Assembly (NCBI RefSeq): GCF_003002825.1
Contig: NZ_PVTE01000030.1
Span: forward strand, 1 to 64,000
DNA from: Spirosoma oryzae
GTDB lineage: Bacteria; Bacteroidota; Bacteroidia; Cytophagales; Spirosomataceae
Length of the DNA stretch: 64,000 nucleotides
Direction: 5' to 3'
Shown: positions 25,364 to 34,750 of the stretch, one piece after another
Layout of the letters: each line of letters begins with the position of its first letter
How positions within the stretch are numbered: position 1 is the first letter of the stretch
Notes under the pieces: model-generated
The model's input: the letters and a program-made list of their open reading frames with translations, nothing else
What the model was told of the DNA's origin: nothing
The model's database searches: none
Position numbers and translations under genes: made by a program

Positions 25364-26239
25364 TTAGGCCCAAACCATGCTAACGACGCCCAGTAGCATG
25401 ATGAGTTTACACAGGTTGCTCAGATACCCGAAATCCCGGCGCGTATCGGCCCGGACGAGCTGATAGATCAGCCAGCTGATGGGGACGAGCAGCAGTAGAA
25501 AAATCAGGTTCAGGTGCAGATTGGCCAGCGAATCGGTAATCAGGAAAATGGTCAGAATCAACGACGCTACGAGTACGTAAAGCAGGTACTTCGTCCGGCG
25601 CAGGCCCCACACGATCGGTAGTGTCCGGCAGCCGAACCGCGCATCGCCCCGAATGTCCTGCATGTCTTTGATGATTTCCCGAATCAGCGAGATGCCGAAG
25701 GAGAAAACGGCGTAGATCAGCAGCATATGGGCGTTCTGCCGGTAGTAAACGGCTAGTACGATCAGCGACAGGGCCGTCAGCAGCGACACAACGATATTGC
25801 CGATGGCGGGTTGCCGTTTCAATTTTGCGGAGTACAACCACAGCAAGGCTACGCAGAACACGTCGAGCATGAATACCCACTTGCTCAGGTACAGGCCGAT
25901 CAGGCAACCGATCAGGTTGAGCAATTGATGCGTTCCCATCGCCACCCGACGGCGCAGGTAACGGCCGATGATAACACGCTCCGGCTTGTTGATCAGATCG
26001 ATTTTGATGTCGAAGTAATCGTTGATGATGTAGCCGGCAGCGGCTATGCAAACCGTCGAGGAGGAGAGGAGCCAGATCGTCGGGTCGATGAGCAGCTGCC
26101 GCCAGTCGAGCCGGGGGCCGACCAGAAAGATGCGCGCCAGAAACTGCGTCAGCACCACGATCATCAGGTTCTGCACCCGTACGAGCCGCAGAAAACCGAG
26201 TATGAAGGCTGGAAACGAAATAGGGTGACGCGCGACCAT
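25364..26239 (-). CDS. UbiA-family prenyltransferase
   Basis: Integral membrane enzyme of 291 residues with about eight membrane segments and the two Asp-rich motifs that bind Mg-prenyl diphosphate: NDYFDIKIDLINKP and KDMQDIRGDARFG. The family moves prenyl chains onto aromatic or glycerol acceptors. Bacteroidota members are often annotated as geranylgeranylglycerol-phosphate geranylgeranyltransferase; the acceptor here is not evident. Divergent from bshA. Confidence 0.88.
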   Translation of the reverse strand: MVARHPISFPAFILGFLRLVRVQNLMIVVLTQFLARIFLVGPRLDWRQLLIDPTIWLLSSSTVCIAAAGYIINDYFDIKIDLINKPERVIIGRYLRRRVAMGTHQLLNLIGCLIGLYLSKWVFMLDVFCVALLWLYSAKLKRQPAIGNIVVSLLTALSLIVLAVYYRQNAHMLLIYAVFSFGISLIREIIKDMQDIRGDARFGCRTLPIVWGLRRTKYLLYVLVASLILTIFLITDSLANLHLNLIFLLLLVPISWLIYQLVRADTRRDFGYLSNLCKLIMLLGVVSMVWA

Positions 26240-26471
26240 GTAAGCAAACTGGCTTTCGGCAAAAATAACGAATCCGGTCCAGAAAGGCGCAGGCTGACTA
26301 CCCGTCTACTAAGTAATGAACGGCTCATCTAGTGAGCGGTAGGCCGTTTTGTTGATGGTATGATAATCGACGTCCGGGATTCTTTTGCCCGCCGTTTGTT
26401 GTTAGCGTAGCAACCGATCAGCGCCGGTACCGGACGTGTCAGTCGCTGTTTACTTATTTGCCCGTTTATTC

Positions 26472-27608
26472 ATGAAAATAGGTATTGTGTGCTACCCGAC
26501 CTTTGGGGGCAGTGGCGTGGTGGCTACCGAGTTGGGAAAAGCACTCGCTAAGAATGGCCATCAGATCCATTTTATCACCTACCAGCAACCTCCTCGCCTT
26601 GATTTTTTCAGCGAAAACGTATTCTACCATGAAGTAAATATACCCACTTACCCCCTGTTTCAGTACGCCCCCTACGAGTCGGCGCTGACGAGTGAGATGG
26701 TCAATGTCGTGCTCAATGAAGACGTCGATCTACTGCACGTTCATTACGCCATCCCGCATGCATCGGCGGCTTATATGGCCAAGATGATTCTGCGGTCGCA
26801 GGGGCGCACGGTACCGGTTGTCACGACCTTACACGGTACGGACATCACCCTGGTCGGTAAGGATGCTTCCTACGAACCCGTCGTTACGTTCAGCATTAAC
26901 GAGTCGGATGGTGTGACGTCGGTATCGGAAAATCTGCGGCAGGATACCTACGCCCATTTCAACGTTCACCGTGATATTGAGGTGATTCCAAACTTTATCG
27001 ACCTAAGCCGGTTCAAAAGACAGAAAAAAGAGCATTTCAAGCTGGCCATCTGTCCGAACGGTGAAAAGCTGATTGTGCATACCTCGAACTTCCGGCGGGT
27101 CAAGCGGATAGACGACGCGGTCATGGTCTTTTACCATGTGCAGCAGAAGATGCCCGCCAAACTGTTGCTGGTTGGCGACGGTCCCGAGCGGGCGCGTATC
27201 GAGCGGCTGGTGCGGGATCTGGGCATCTACGATCAGGTGCGTTTCCTGGGCAAGCTCGACGCGGTTGAGGAAGTTCTGTCGGTCGCTGATCTATTCCTGA
27301 TGCCATCGGAAAACGAAAGTTTCGGATTGGCAGCACTGGAAGCCATGGCCTGCGAAGTGCCCGTTATTTCGTCGAACGCTGGTGGTTTGCCCGAATTGAA
27401 TGTGCAGGGTGTTTCCGGCTTTTTGAGCCCCGTCGGTGACGTCGATGACATGGTCAAGAATGCACTACACGTACTCGACGACGCCAATCTGCCGACGTTC
27501 CAGGCGAATGCGTTGGCCAGGGCGCAGGAGTTTGAACTGTCGAAGATATTACCCTTGTACGAAGCGTATTACGAGCGCGTGTTGCAGGAGTCGACAGCTA
27601 AGGTGTAA
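26472..27608 (+). CDS. bshA: N-acetyl-alpha-D-glucosaminyl L-malate synthase
   Basis: First enzyme of bacillithiol synthesis, joining UDP-GlcNAc and L-malate in the cytoplasm. The 378-residue GT4 fold begins MKIGIVCYPTFGGSGVVATE, with HVHYAIPHASAAYMA, VTTLHGTDITLVG, NFIDLSRFKR and the donor site PSENESFGLAALEAMACEVP. The GTG twelve codons upstream is less likely than this ATG. bshB/bshC are not in the window. Confidence 0.95.
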   Translation: MKIGIVCYPTFGGSGVVATELGKALAKNGHQIHFITYQQPPRLDFFSENVFYHEVNIPTYPLFQYAPYESALTSEMVNVVLNEDVDLLHVHYAIPHASAAYMAKMILRSQGRTVPVVTTLHGTDITLVGKDASYEPVVTFSINESDGVTSVSENLRQDTYAHFNVHRDIEVIPNFIDLSRFKRQKKEHFKLAICPNGEKLIVHTSNFRRVKRIDDAVMVFYHVQQKMPAKLLLVGDGPERARIERLVRDLGIYDQVRFLGKLDAVEEVLSVADLFLMPSENESFGLAALEAMACEVPVISSNAGGLPELNVQGVSGFLSPVGDVDDMVKNALHVLDDANLPTFQANALARAQEFELSKILPLYEAYYERVLQESTAKV

Positions 27609-27611
27609 ATA

Positions 27612-27724
27612 TTCTCGGTATACGGCGGTCCGACGCGTCGGTTTTCAGTTTACGGTAGGTGAAACCGCGTAGATTGTCGGTTAATACGCACAGACGACCG
27701 AAAACTGTATACCGAAAACTCGAC
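27612..27724. repeat. Inverted repeat element, CGGTTTACGGT family (3)
   Basis: Left arm 27613-27659 (cggtatacggcgg, cggttttcagtttacggt) and right arm 27697-27722 (accgaaaactgtataccga) are inverted, around a unique core. It starts 4 bp after the bshA stop and ends 8 bp before the ndh start. Confidence 0.75.
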
Positions 27725-27731
27725 TGATACG

Positions 27732-29069
27732 ATGAATCCAAACATACCGAAGACAGACCTGAAGCGGGTTGTAATCGTAGGTGCCGGCTTTGGCGGCCTG
27801 AAACTGGCCCGCAAACTGGTTGGCATGCCGGAGTTTCAGATTGTTCTTATCAACAAGAATAACTTCCACGAATTTCAGCCGCTGTACTACCAGGTAGCGA
27901 CGGCTGGTCTGGAAGCCAATTCCATTCTGTTTCCCCTGCGGGCTGCTTTCGGTGACAGGAAAAACCTGCACATTCGGGTTACCAACGTTACTGGTGTCCG
28001 GCCGGCTGATAAAGCGATTGATACCGAACTCGGTCCGATCGAGTACGACTATCTGGTGATGGCGACGGGGGCCGACAGCAACTTTTTCAACCAGCAGAAT
28101 ATCATCAATAATGCCATGCCGATGAAATCGATCGGTGAGGCCATCGCGTTGCGGAACCGGATGTTGCAAAACTTCGAGGATGCGCTGAGCGTCGAAACGC
28201 TGGACGAGAAAGAAGGATTTATGGATGTCGTGGTCGTTGGGGGCGGGCCTACAGGCGTCGAACTTTGCGGCACACTGGCGGAGATGCGCCGGACGGTGCT
28301 GCCCCGCGACTATCCTGAGCTGGATTTTCGGATGATGGACATTCACCTGATCGAATCGGGTGGGGAACTGCTCGGGCCTATGTCGCCCGAATCACAGCAG
28401 CACGCCCTGAAATACTTGCAGGATCTGGGCGTACACGTTCGGCTAAACACCCGCGTGCAGGACTTCGACGGCCGTATCGTAACCATCAACGACGGCACCA
28501 CCTTACGGACCAACAACCTGATCTGGGCAGCGGGCGTAAAAGCCAGTGTGCTGGCGGGGCTGCCGAGTGAGGTACTCGGGCGCGGGGGGCGTGTGCTGGT
28601 CGATCGCTACAGCCGGGTCAAGGATGTTCCCGACGTGTTTGCGATTGGCGACGTGGCGTTAATGGTCGAAGACAAGTGGCCAAACGGGCACCCGCAGGTT
28701 GCGCAGCCCGCCATCCAGCAGGGGAAACAGCTCGCCAAAAATCTGCGTCATCTCGTACGAAACGAGCAGCTGGAAGAGTTTACGTATAAAGACCTGGGCA
28801 GCATGGCGACGATCGGCCGGGGGCTGGCCGTGGTCGATCTGCCCTTTTGGAAATTTCAGGGATTTTTTGCCTGGCTGACATGGTTATTCGTCCACCTGAT
28901 GGCGATCGTCGGCGTGAAGAACCGGTTGTTTATTTTTATCAACTGGATGACTAACTACCTGACGTACAAGAACGACTTACGGTTAATCATTCGGCCGAAG
29001 CTGCCGAAAAACGTAATGGCCGCGATGGAAGAGGAAATGACCAACCACGCGGAGCCGAACAAAGCCTGA
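27732..29069 (+). CDS. ndh: Type II NADH dehydrogenase
   Basis: 445-residue flavoprotein that passes electrons from NADH to quinone without pumping protons. FAD loop VVIVGAGFGGLKLARKL, NADH loop VVVVGGGPTGVELCGTL, DYLVMATGAD and the FAD-ribityl motif VFAIGDVA are present. The C-terminus has hydrophobic/amphipathic helices (FFAWLTWLFVHLMAIVG) for membrane attachment. Follows bshA across the repeat element. Confidence 0.93.
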   Translation: MNPNIPKTDLKRVVIVGAGFGGLKLARKLVGMPEFQIVLINKNNFHEFQPLYYQVATAGLEANSILFPLRAAFGDRKNLHIRVTNVTGVRPADKAIDTELGPIEYDYLVMATGADSNFFNQQNIINNAMPMKSIGEAIALRNRMLQNFEDALSVETLDEKEGFMDVVVVGGGPTGVELCGTLAEMRRTVLPRDYPELDFRMMDIHLIESGGELLGPMSPESQQHALKYLQDLGVHVRLNTRVQDFDGRIVTINDGTTLRTNNLIWAAGVKASVLAGLPSEVLGRGGRVLVDRYSRVKDVPDVFAIGDVALMVEDKWPNGHPQVAQPAIQQGKQLAKNLRHLVRNEQLEEFTYKDLGSMATIGRGLAVVDLPFWKFQGFFAWLTWLFVHLMAIVGVKNRLFIFINWMTNYLTYKNDLRLIIRPKLPKNVMAAMEEEMTNHAEPNKA

Positions 29070-29123
29070 CCCGTATTTAGTAAACTTATTGTACTATTTA
29101 GCGAAGTAGACCCGATAAACGAT

Positions 29124-29131
29124 TATTTTTG
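29124..29131 (+). promoter_or_regulatory. Possible -7 promoter element
   Basis: TATTTTTG fits TANNTTTG and lies 25 bp before the hydroxylase start. No exact TTTG is present at the right -33 distance (closest TTTA near 29097), so the promoter is tentative. Confidence 0.3.
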
Positions 29132-29156
29132 CCCCATTACTTTTCCGTTGTGAATT

Positions 29157-29804
29157 ATGGCAGCACGTATTGACGACCTGGAGACATTGGCAGGTCATGG
29201 CAAGACCCGGCCGAAGAATACCGGTACCAAAAAATTGTTTGATAACCCCATCCTGGAAGCGCTCTCACGGACGCATATTATGGTTCCGGTCACGATGTGG
29301 CTGGTGCTGTCGGCGTTTCTGTGCTGGTACGCGTTCAACTACACCGATATGGGGGCCACCAAGATCGCGGCTCTGTTTGTAACGGGCCTGTTTGGCTTTA
29401 CCCTGTTCGAGTACATCCTGCATCGGTACCTGTACCACATCGCACCGACAACGCCGAAGCGGGCTAAGATTCAGTACACCTTCCACGGCGTACACCACGA
29501 ATATCCGAAAGACAAAACCCGGCTGGCTATGCCCCCCGCACTGGCAATCTTCGTCGCTGCGTTTTTCTTCGGCATGTTTTTTCTGCTGATGGGCGAAGCG
29601 GCCTACGCGTTCTTTCCTGGTTTTCTGGTAGGGTACACCGGTTACCTGTCGGCGCACTTCATCGTGCATGCCTACCCGCCACCGAAGAATTTCTTCAAGC
29701 AACTCTGGATCAACCACAGCGTACACCACTACAAGAATCCGGATAGCAACTACGGTGTGTCGTCGCCATTCTGGGATCATATATTCGGCTCGTTCCAGAA
29801 GTAA
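29157..29804 (+). CDS. Fatty acid hydroxylase / sterol desaturase family protein
   Basis: 215-residue membrane diiron enzyme with four membrane segments. The histidine clusters are EYILHRYLYH, HGVHHEYPKDK, HFIVHAYPPP and HSVHHYKNPDSNYG. In related bacteria the enzymes 2-hydroxylate fatty acids, including those of sphingolipids; the exact substrate is inferred only. Separated from ndh by 87 bp with a possible own promoter. Confidence 0.88.
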   Translation: MAARIDDLETLAGHGKTRPKNTGTKKLFDNPILEALSRTHIMVPVTMWLVLSAFLCWYAFNYTDMGATKIAALFVTGLFGFTLFEYILHRYLYHIAPTTPKRAKIQYTFHGVHHEYPKDKTRLAMPPALAIFVAAFFFGMFFLLMGEAAYAFFPGFLVGYTGYLSAHFIVHAYPPPKNFFKQLWINHSVHHYKNPDSNYGVSSPFWDHIFGSFQK

Positions 29805-29824
29805 GCCTTTCTTAGCGACTATTT

Positions 29825-29867
29825 CAGCCCCGGCCTTATCAGATCAAATCTGGAAGGGCCGGGGCTG
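29825..29867. terminator. GC-rich terminator hairpin
   Basis: Perfect 11-bp stem cagccccggcc / ggccggggctg with a 21-nt loop, 21 bp after the hydroxylase stop. It marks the boundary between the core region and the AT-richer accessory island. Confidence 0.8.
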
Positions 29868-30134
29868 ATCTGTTTGAGGGATGTTAATTCGTATACAGCT
29901 ATAGAAAAAGAGCCTTTTGTGAGATATATCAAAATATTCATCAGTTCAACGTACAACTGAACGTTTACTGGGTCGGTAGGTAACAAACACCTATTTAGTT
30001 AAATGCTAGTCAATCTCGCTGAAGACTTGTAAATAAACTCCAAGACAAGATTAGCGTTTCTATCGCTTCATTCCCGCTCAGGGGCTAGCTATTACCCTGA
30101 AGGACTTAGCATTTTGGTACACAGGAAAATACAA
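29868..30134. other. AT-rich spacer, no gene seen
   Basis: About 270 bp without a credible ORF on either strand, clearly richer in A and T than the preceding genes. No tRNA, attachment site or repeat was recognised at this island edge. Confidence 0.5.
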
Positions 30135-30572
30135 TTAAGTTCGTAGGACTTCTCTTAACTTTTTGTGCGTAGAGCCAGTAATTTCAAACAAAGCTGCTCC
30201 ATCGCTTTGAAGCAGAAACTGGTAGATATTAATGAGAAATAGAAGCGTATTATCGCGACCCATATTGTGTAAACTGTATGTTCGGCCAAACACCTCCTTG
30301 TCTATAAACGCGTCCTCTTTCCGGAAGCGGCCTTTCCATTCTGAATGATCCGGTGGAAGCGAAGCGTCAATCGCTAGTTGCTCCCGTAAAGTTGTCTCCA
30401 CTTTTTGGGTTAGTTCGGGTGTGGTAACGTTGACGACACTCAGTGGTTGTCGGCTATCTAACGCGCTCTGGTTTCTTTCCAGTAATTGATTCCAGGCCTG
30501 TAGTCGGTCACTGTGCCTGCTGGCTACTTCGACAATACGTAATGTAGCATCAACGATGTATAGAAATTTCAT
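30135..30572 (-). CDS. Hypothetical protein (accessory island)
   Basis: 145 residues, soluble, starting MKFLYIVDATLRIVEVASRH. I recognise no domain. The C-terminus (LLFLINIYQFLLQSDGAAL, FEITGSTHKKLREVLRT) reads as an alpha/beta protein. It is the first of a series of small minus-strand genes in an AT-rich stretch; a role as an immunity-type protein is only suggested by that company. Confidence 0.65.
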   Translation of the reverse strand: MKFLYIVDATLRIVEVASRHSDRLQAWNQLLERNQSALDSRQPLSVVNVTTPELTQKVETTLREQLAIDASLPPDHSEWKGRFRKEDAFIDKEVFGRTYSLHNMGRDNTLLFLINIYQFLLQSDGAALFEITGSTHKKLREVLRT

Positions 30573-30730
30573 AAAGAGGTTTTTCTTAGAATATTCACTA
30601 TGTGAAAAAGCTAAATAAGATCAGCCGCTATATCGATCAACCATCTCGTTCGATACCTAGCTTGTAAGTAATTTTGGTAGGCTTGAATCTGCTCATCCTA
30701 CCAGGGCATAATTAACCACGCCTATTCTTT

Positions 30731-31231
30731 ATGCTGAAAACGCTACCGTGCTGTTGTTTACTCGTCTATCTTCTAACGGCATGTGCTCTTAGTAACCACT
30801 CGGACGACCAGGGCGACTACTACCTGCATTACAAAAATGGCCGGGTTCTGTCTGAAACGGATTCCACATCACAAGTTTACATTCGCCTACGGGGTGACGG
30901 TACCTATACCATTAAAGATGCGCGCGGTAGCGAAGAAGGCCGGTGGAAAACAATAGATTACGATATTCTTATTACCTACTTTTACCCGAATTATTTATGC
31001 GCTTTATTGCGCGTTGGCGAAGTGGGAGATTGTGTGATCAATACGGCTCCCAGCGATCTGGAGACAAAAGTATTCACAGGCATAAACTGGCATAAGCCGG
31101 GAAGGTTAGCGGATAGGTCAAAAGATCAAGTCCTATTCTGCCAATCAAAAAAAGTACTTGCTCCAAACGATTTAAGCGCAATCCTTACCATGAATTATGG
31201 TAACGTATTAAGAAAAGCAGACGTAAAATGA
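30731..31231 (+). CDS. Hypothetical lipoprotein
   Basis: 166 residues with lipoprotein signal LPCCCLLVYLLTAC. The mature part (GDYYLHYKNGRVLSETDSTS, RLRGDGTYTIKDARGSEEGRW) looks like a small beta-rich sensor or inhibitor-like fold. It is the only native plus-strand gene in the island. Function unknown. Confidence 0.7.
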   Translation: MLKTLPCCCLLVYLLTACALSNHSDDQGDYYLHYKNGRVLSETDSTSQVYIRLRGDGTYTIKDARGSEEGRWKTIDYDILITYFYPNYLCALLRVGEVGDCVINTAPSDLETKVFTGINWHKPGRLADRSKDQVLFCQSKKVLAPNDLSAILTMNYGNVLRKADVK

Positions 31232-31658
31232 CTAAAGTAAACGGTTGTATTGGTTTAGATGGTCGAGTTATTATCTGAAAACAAATAGCACGATCGAATG
31301 CTGGGATAATCATCTTCCATTAATGTGCTGTATATATAGCCAATGAATGATGAGTGAACCTGGCCACTTTTCCCCTGAAGCTTAGGCTCCCACGTTTCCT
31401 GGTCTTCATCCAAGATCATTAGCCAGTTTCCTTCCCGGTTTGCCCGGTAAACTTCACCCACACAAGCGATGAGTTTTAGAATATGTTCTTTAACAAACCG
31501 TTCATCAATAATCGATACATTCGCTATCAAGAAATAGTCAATCAAATAAAGGCTGTCAACCGATTGGTCTAACGTTTCAATTGGGATAGTGAAATCAACA
31601 GCGATTTGCTGAATTAATTCAGTAGTGTAGAAAGGAAACTCACGATTGTATGGATTTA

Positions 31659-32535
31659 GAACGTGTTTGGAGATTGGTAAAGGCTGAGCGTCGAGCCATT
31701 TTTGTATCGACCAAGATGCAAAGCAATGACTAAACAATGGAAACCACTGACCGACGCCCAGTGGGATGCAATTTCTCCTTTTTTACGACTTGACCGGCAA
31801 CGAACTCATGATTTACGGCGGATTGTCAACAGTATCTTATGGCTATTACGTACAGGGTGCCAGTGGCGCAACCTGCCTGATGAATGGCCTAACTGGCAAA
31901 CCGTATATTACTATTTCAGGCGTTGGAAGCGGGATGGTACTTTTCAGCAAATTAATCTTGCCTTGAACCAACTTGACCGGAAGCGGGTCGGAAGAGCGGC
32001 ATACCCATCAGCACTCTGTATTGATTCACAGAGCATTAAGTTAGCTCCTATGATTTGGGAGAATCGAGGTATAGATGCTAACAAACGCGTCAACGGCCGC
32101 AAGAGGCAGTTTGTCGTTGATACCCAGGGGCGGCTATGGATGGCCGATGTTCATTCCGCAAATCGAGCGGATGGCCCTTCGGCCATATCGCTAGTTAGTG
32201 AATTACTATGGCTCGTTGGAGAACGTTTGGAGAAAGTGTATGGTGATCAATCTTACAATGGTGTTTTTGCCCAAGAGTTAGCTAAATGGAGTCTTGAGTT
32301 TGAAAAAGCCTCCCGTCCTCCATCCGCTCTGGGCTTTGTACCAGTGGCCAAGCGGTGGGTAGTGGAGCGGAGCATTGCCTGGACGAATTACTTCCGGCGG
32401 GTTGTCAAAGACTATGAATACACCACGGTCCGCCGTTGCGGTATCATCTTCGGTTTGCTGGCTGTACTTAGCTAACATTCAGATCATGCTGCAACGAATT
32501 ATTTAAATTGCAAAAGATAATTCCCAAACACGTTC
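31659..32535 (+). mobile_element. IS5-family insertion sequence, complete
   Basis: 877 bp bounded by perfect 12-bp terminal inverted repeats gaacgtgtttgg / ccaaacacgttc and flanked by TTA at 31656-31658 and 32536-32538, a 3-bp target duplication of the TNA kind seen in the IS1031/IS5 group. One transposase gene fills it. Intact ends and an open transposase suggest recent, possibly active insertion. Confidence 0.95.
31726..32475 (+). CDS. IS5-family DDE transposase
   Basis: 249 residues. The N-terminal DUF4096-type part has LTDAQWDAISPFL and LLRTGCQWRNLPDEWPNWQT; the catalytic domain has candidate triad Asp100 (CIDSQSIK), Asp174 (YGDQSYNG) and Glu214 (VERSIAW). Catalyses cut-and-paste of the element. 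ATG at 31726 preferred to a TTG eight codons upstream. No frameshift. Confidence 0.93.
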   Translation: MTKQWKPLTDAQWDAISPFLRLDRQRTHDLRRIVNSILWLLRTGCQWRNLPDEWPNWQTVYYYFRRWKRDGTFQQINLALNQLDRKRVGRAAYPSALCIDSQSIKLAPMIWENRGIDANKRVNGRKRQFVVDTQGRLWMADVHSANRADGPSAISLVSELLWLVGERLEKVYGDQSYNGVFAQELAKWSLEFEKASRPPSALGFVPVAKRWVVERSIAWTNYFRRVVKDYEYTTVRRCGIIFGLLAVLS

Positions 32536-32613
32536 TTAACCCTTTTAAGACGTGTTGGTGCATGACAGACTGACAGGACTTTTAACAAAGCGCTACCCTA
32601 TAAATTAGATGAC

Positions 32614-33009
32614 TTATCTGCGCTTTCTCGCCAGATTCAGCCCAATATAATGTAAGCAGAGTTCAATCAGCAGAAACAAAAGAAAGAACTGAGCCAGTAC
32701 ATTTCTGGCCATCGGTTGAAAAAAAGAAGCAATCATATACGGGCCCGCTCTCAAGCCATAGATCACTACGTAGATAACGAGAATGAGCATGAAGCGGCTG
32801 ATCGGATTGAACAGTTTCAGTCGGATCAGTTCGGTCAGCTTCACCACAGTTATCGCAGAGCAGATCATCACGCCATCGCTCTTGGTAATAGTCAACAATA
32901 AACTGTATTCATCAAGAGGATCCTTTATCAAGAAACGTAAGGCAACTAGATAAATACCTAACACGAGCCAACTAATCCAAATAGCGGAAACTTCGTATTG
33001 CGTTTTCAC
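32614..33009 (-). CDS. Hypothetical membrane protein
   Basis: 131 residues from a GTG start with three to four hydrophobic segments (IWISWLVLGIYLVALRFLI, FMLILVIYVVIYGL, FFLLFLLIELCLHYIGL). No family recognised. The start is uncertain because no early in-frame ATG exists. Lies between the split gene and the next island gene on the same strand. Confidence 0.6.
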   Translation of the reverse strand: MKTQYEVSAIWISWLVLGIYLVALRFLIKDPLDEYSLLLTITKSDGVMICSAITVVKLTELIRLKLFNPISRFMLILVIYVVIYGLRAGPYMIASFFQPMARNVLAQFFLLFLLIELCLHYIGLNLARKRR

Positions 33010-33101
33010 TCAGCCAACATTTTTTGTCCGGAAGATAATAGGCGTAGCGATAGTAAAAAACGGGAAGCCATCTGTGTCGCTTTCATTGAGACTAGCGATC
33101 G

Positions 33102-33830
33102 TTATAGGAGACTGACTTTACGAATGACTAGATCTGATTTTTCTAAGGCTTGAAGCAGATAAAGCAGCCCAGCCGACGAAGAGGAGCCCAGATCAATAGC
33201 GATTACTAGCTCGTCGTTTACGACTTTTTCTAGCCATAAGTTGTGAATTAAGCCACCATATTCGGATGTTGATAATTCACTTTTTTTGTTCCATTCCTCC
33301 ATCGCGTCACCCAGTATGCCTTCTACTAGCCTCCCCTCAGTCGAGGTCTGGATGCGTAGACGTACATCGGGGGGCATACAGGTGCGTTTTTCGCGAAACG
33401 CAAACCGAAAACCAGGGTTGATCAATAGGGGTGAGGTCGTATCCTTGATGACTTCAGACCAGGAATCCTGAATAGTCAATAACTGGTCTGGAGAAGGGAA
33501 ATCTAGTAGCTCAAATAGTAAACTTCCCTTCTCCACTGGCTGGTAAGGGTGGATGACGAGTCCCTGTCGGTGACGGTATGATAAGCCAAAGGTGAATAGT
33601 AGACCACTGATGGCGCTCAGCTTGATCTGGATCTCGTTCCAGACCAGTGTTTGACCATCTGTTTGCAACGTAGGAAGCCCTTCTCCCTGCAATTCCAGTA
33701 CGTCTGGATCAAAATACGAATAAAGGGTTTGCTCGAAAAGTGGAGTCAGCACTCGTTTTGCTTCTTTTTTGAAGGACGGTGAAGCGTTGATCATCTCCTG
33801 ATGTTCGAACCAATAGAAGGCAAATCTCAT
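33102..33830 (-). CDS. Hypothetical protein (accessory island)
   Basis: 242 residues, soluble, ATG at 33830 chosen over a TTG two codons earlier. Segments such as MRFAFYWFEHQEMINASPSF and LVIAIDLGSSSSAGLLYLLQ give no known domain. Its size, lone occurrence and neighbours fit an immunity-type or otherwise accessory protein, which is inference. Confidence 0.65.
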   Translation of the reverse strand: MRFAFYWFEHQEMINASPSFKKEAKRVLTPLFEQTLYSYFDPDVLELQGEGLPTLQTDGQTLVWNEIQIKLSAISGLLFTFGLSYRHRQGLVIHPYQPVEKGSLLFELLDFPSPDQLLTIQDSWSEVIKDTTSPLLINPGFRFAFREKRTCMPPDVRLRIQTSTEGRLVEGILGDAMEEWNKKSELSTSEYGGLIHNLWLEKVVNDELVIAIDLGSSSSAGLLYLLQALEKSDLVIRKVSLL

Positions 33831-33896
33831 GAGCAAACACGGTAATGGTGGTGATTGACTAGATCAAGTGTACTTACTAGCTGCGACTGTATCGAT

Positions 33897-34529
33897 TTAC
33901 TGCACTCGTCGTCTCAATTTTCTGCCAGACTTGGTTTTGCATTGCCCGAATAGCGCTTCCAGAACTGGCGTAATCGGTCGATAGGGCATGCCCGCTAACC
34001 GCCAATCGCTATCTCTGGCCGTCATGATATACTTGTCTTCCTGGCCATCAGGGTACCACCTTATTGAATCCAGCTGCCCACCCACATATGTGATCTGACA
34101 GACAAACGCTTCTGGTCCGGCGGCTTCATAGTGAAGTGGGCTCTCCGGGTTGTGGAAGTGGTATAAGCTGTTATTAAAGTCGGCACCGTAGGCATAGTAA
34201 TTGGCCGTATACAGCTCGTATTTTTCGAGCGCAATCGTATCGACAGACCGGCAGAAATGATCCGCAATCAGGGTCATAATAGCGCTACTATCGGAGCGAT
34301 CAATGTGGTTGATGCCGTAGGAGTCTGTTCGGCTGGCGTAGGGATAGCTTCCTGGCTGGGTCAAATTCACCTCCTTATTGACCAAAATTTCAGGCGGTGG
34401 CATGGCCACGACTTCTTTGTTTTTAGGGATTCTGGCATCTTTAATTTGTGCATTGACTAACCAGACCAGATAATAAATAGCGAAACCCGAGATAACAGTG
34501 TATTCCCAATGTTTAAAAATGAATTTCAT
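33897..34529 (-). CDS. Hypothetical single-pass membrane protein
   Basis: 210 residues. An N-terminal membrane anchor (TVISGFAIYYLVWLVNAQ) is followed by a presumably periplasmic domain with ALEKYELYTANYYAYGADF and a basic tail (KSGRKLRRRVQ). ATG at 34529 preferred to a GTG eight codons upstream. No family recognised. Confidence 0.6.
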   Translation of the reverse strand: MKFIFKHWEYTVISGFAIYYLVWLVNAQIKDARIPKNKEVVAMPPPEILVNKEVNLTQPGSYPYASRTDSYGINHIDRSDSSAIMTLIADHFCRSVDTIALEKYELYTANYYAYGADFNNSLYHFHNPESPLHYEAAGPEAFVCQITYVGGQLDSIRWYPDGQEDKYIMTARDSDWRLAGMPYRPITPVLEALFGQCKTKSGRKLRRRVQ

Positions 34530-34750
34530 GCAACGAGTTAATGATAATAGCACCCTAATTGGAGAAGTAAGGAAAAAATGCAGTTGAGCTTACTAAAATT
34601 CTCCTCATAAAACGGCCGGACTTGCCTGTTGCCATGTAGAGAATGAAGGTTCATATTGTGTTCGAAAAAGTAGTGATACCTATAATTGAAATCTATTTTA
34701 TTCAGCCCAACAGGACATCGTATTTTTATAGGTAGTTGATAAAGGTGCTT

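Larger units (their letters stand above)
31255..32563 (-). pseudogene. Small hypothetical gene split by the IS5-family element
   Basis: Removing 31659-32535 and one TTA copy restores a continuous minus-strand frame: ATG at 32563, codons MHQHVLKG-LNPYNREFPFY, then open to the stop at 31255, 142 residues. The break falls at codon 9. The downstream part can still be read from a TTG inside the element (31737), giving a fusion N-terminus, so a product is not excluded. The protein (DYFLIANVSIIDERFVKEH, NWLMILDEDQETWEPKLQG) matches no family I know. Confidence 0.85.

Noticed and set aside
25407-26051. Second minus-strand frame inside the UbiA gene
   Set aside because: The UbiA frame has both Asp-rich motifs and membrane segments; this one has neither.
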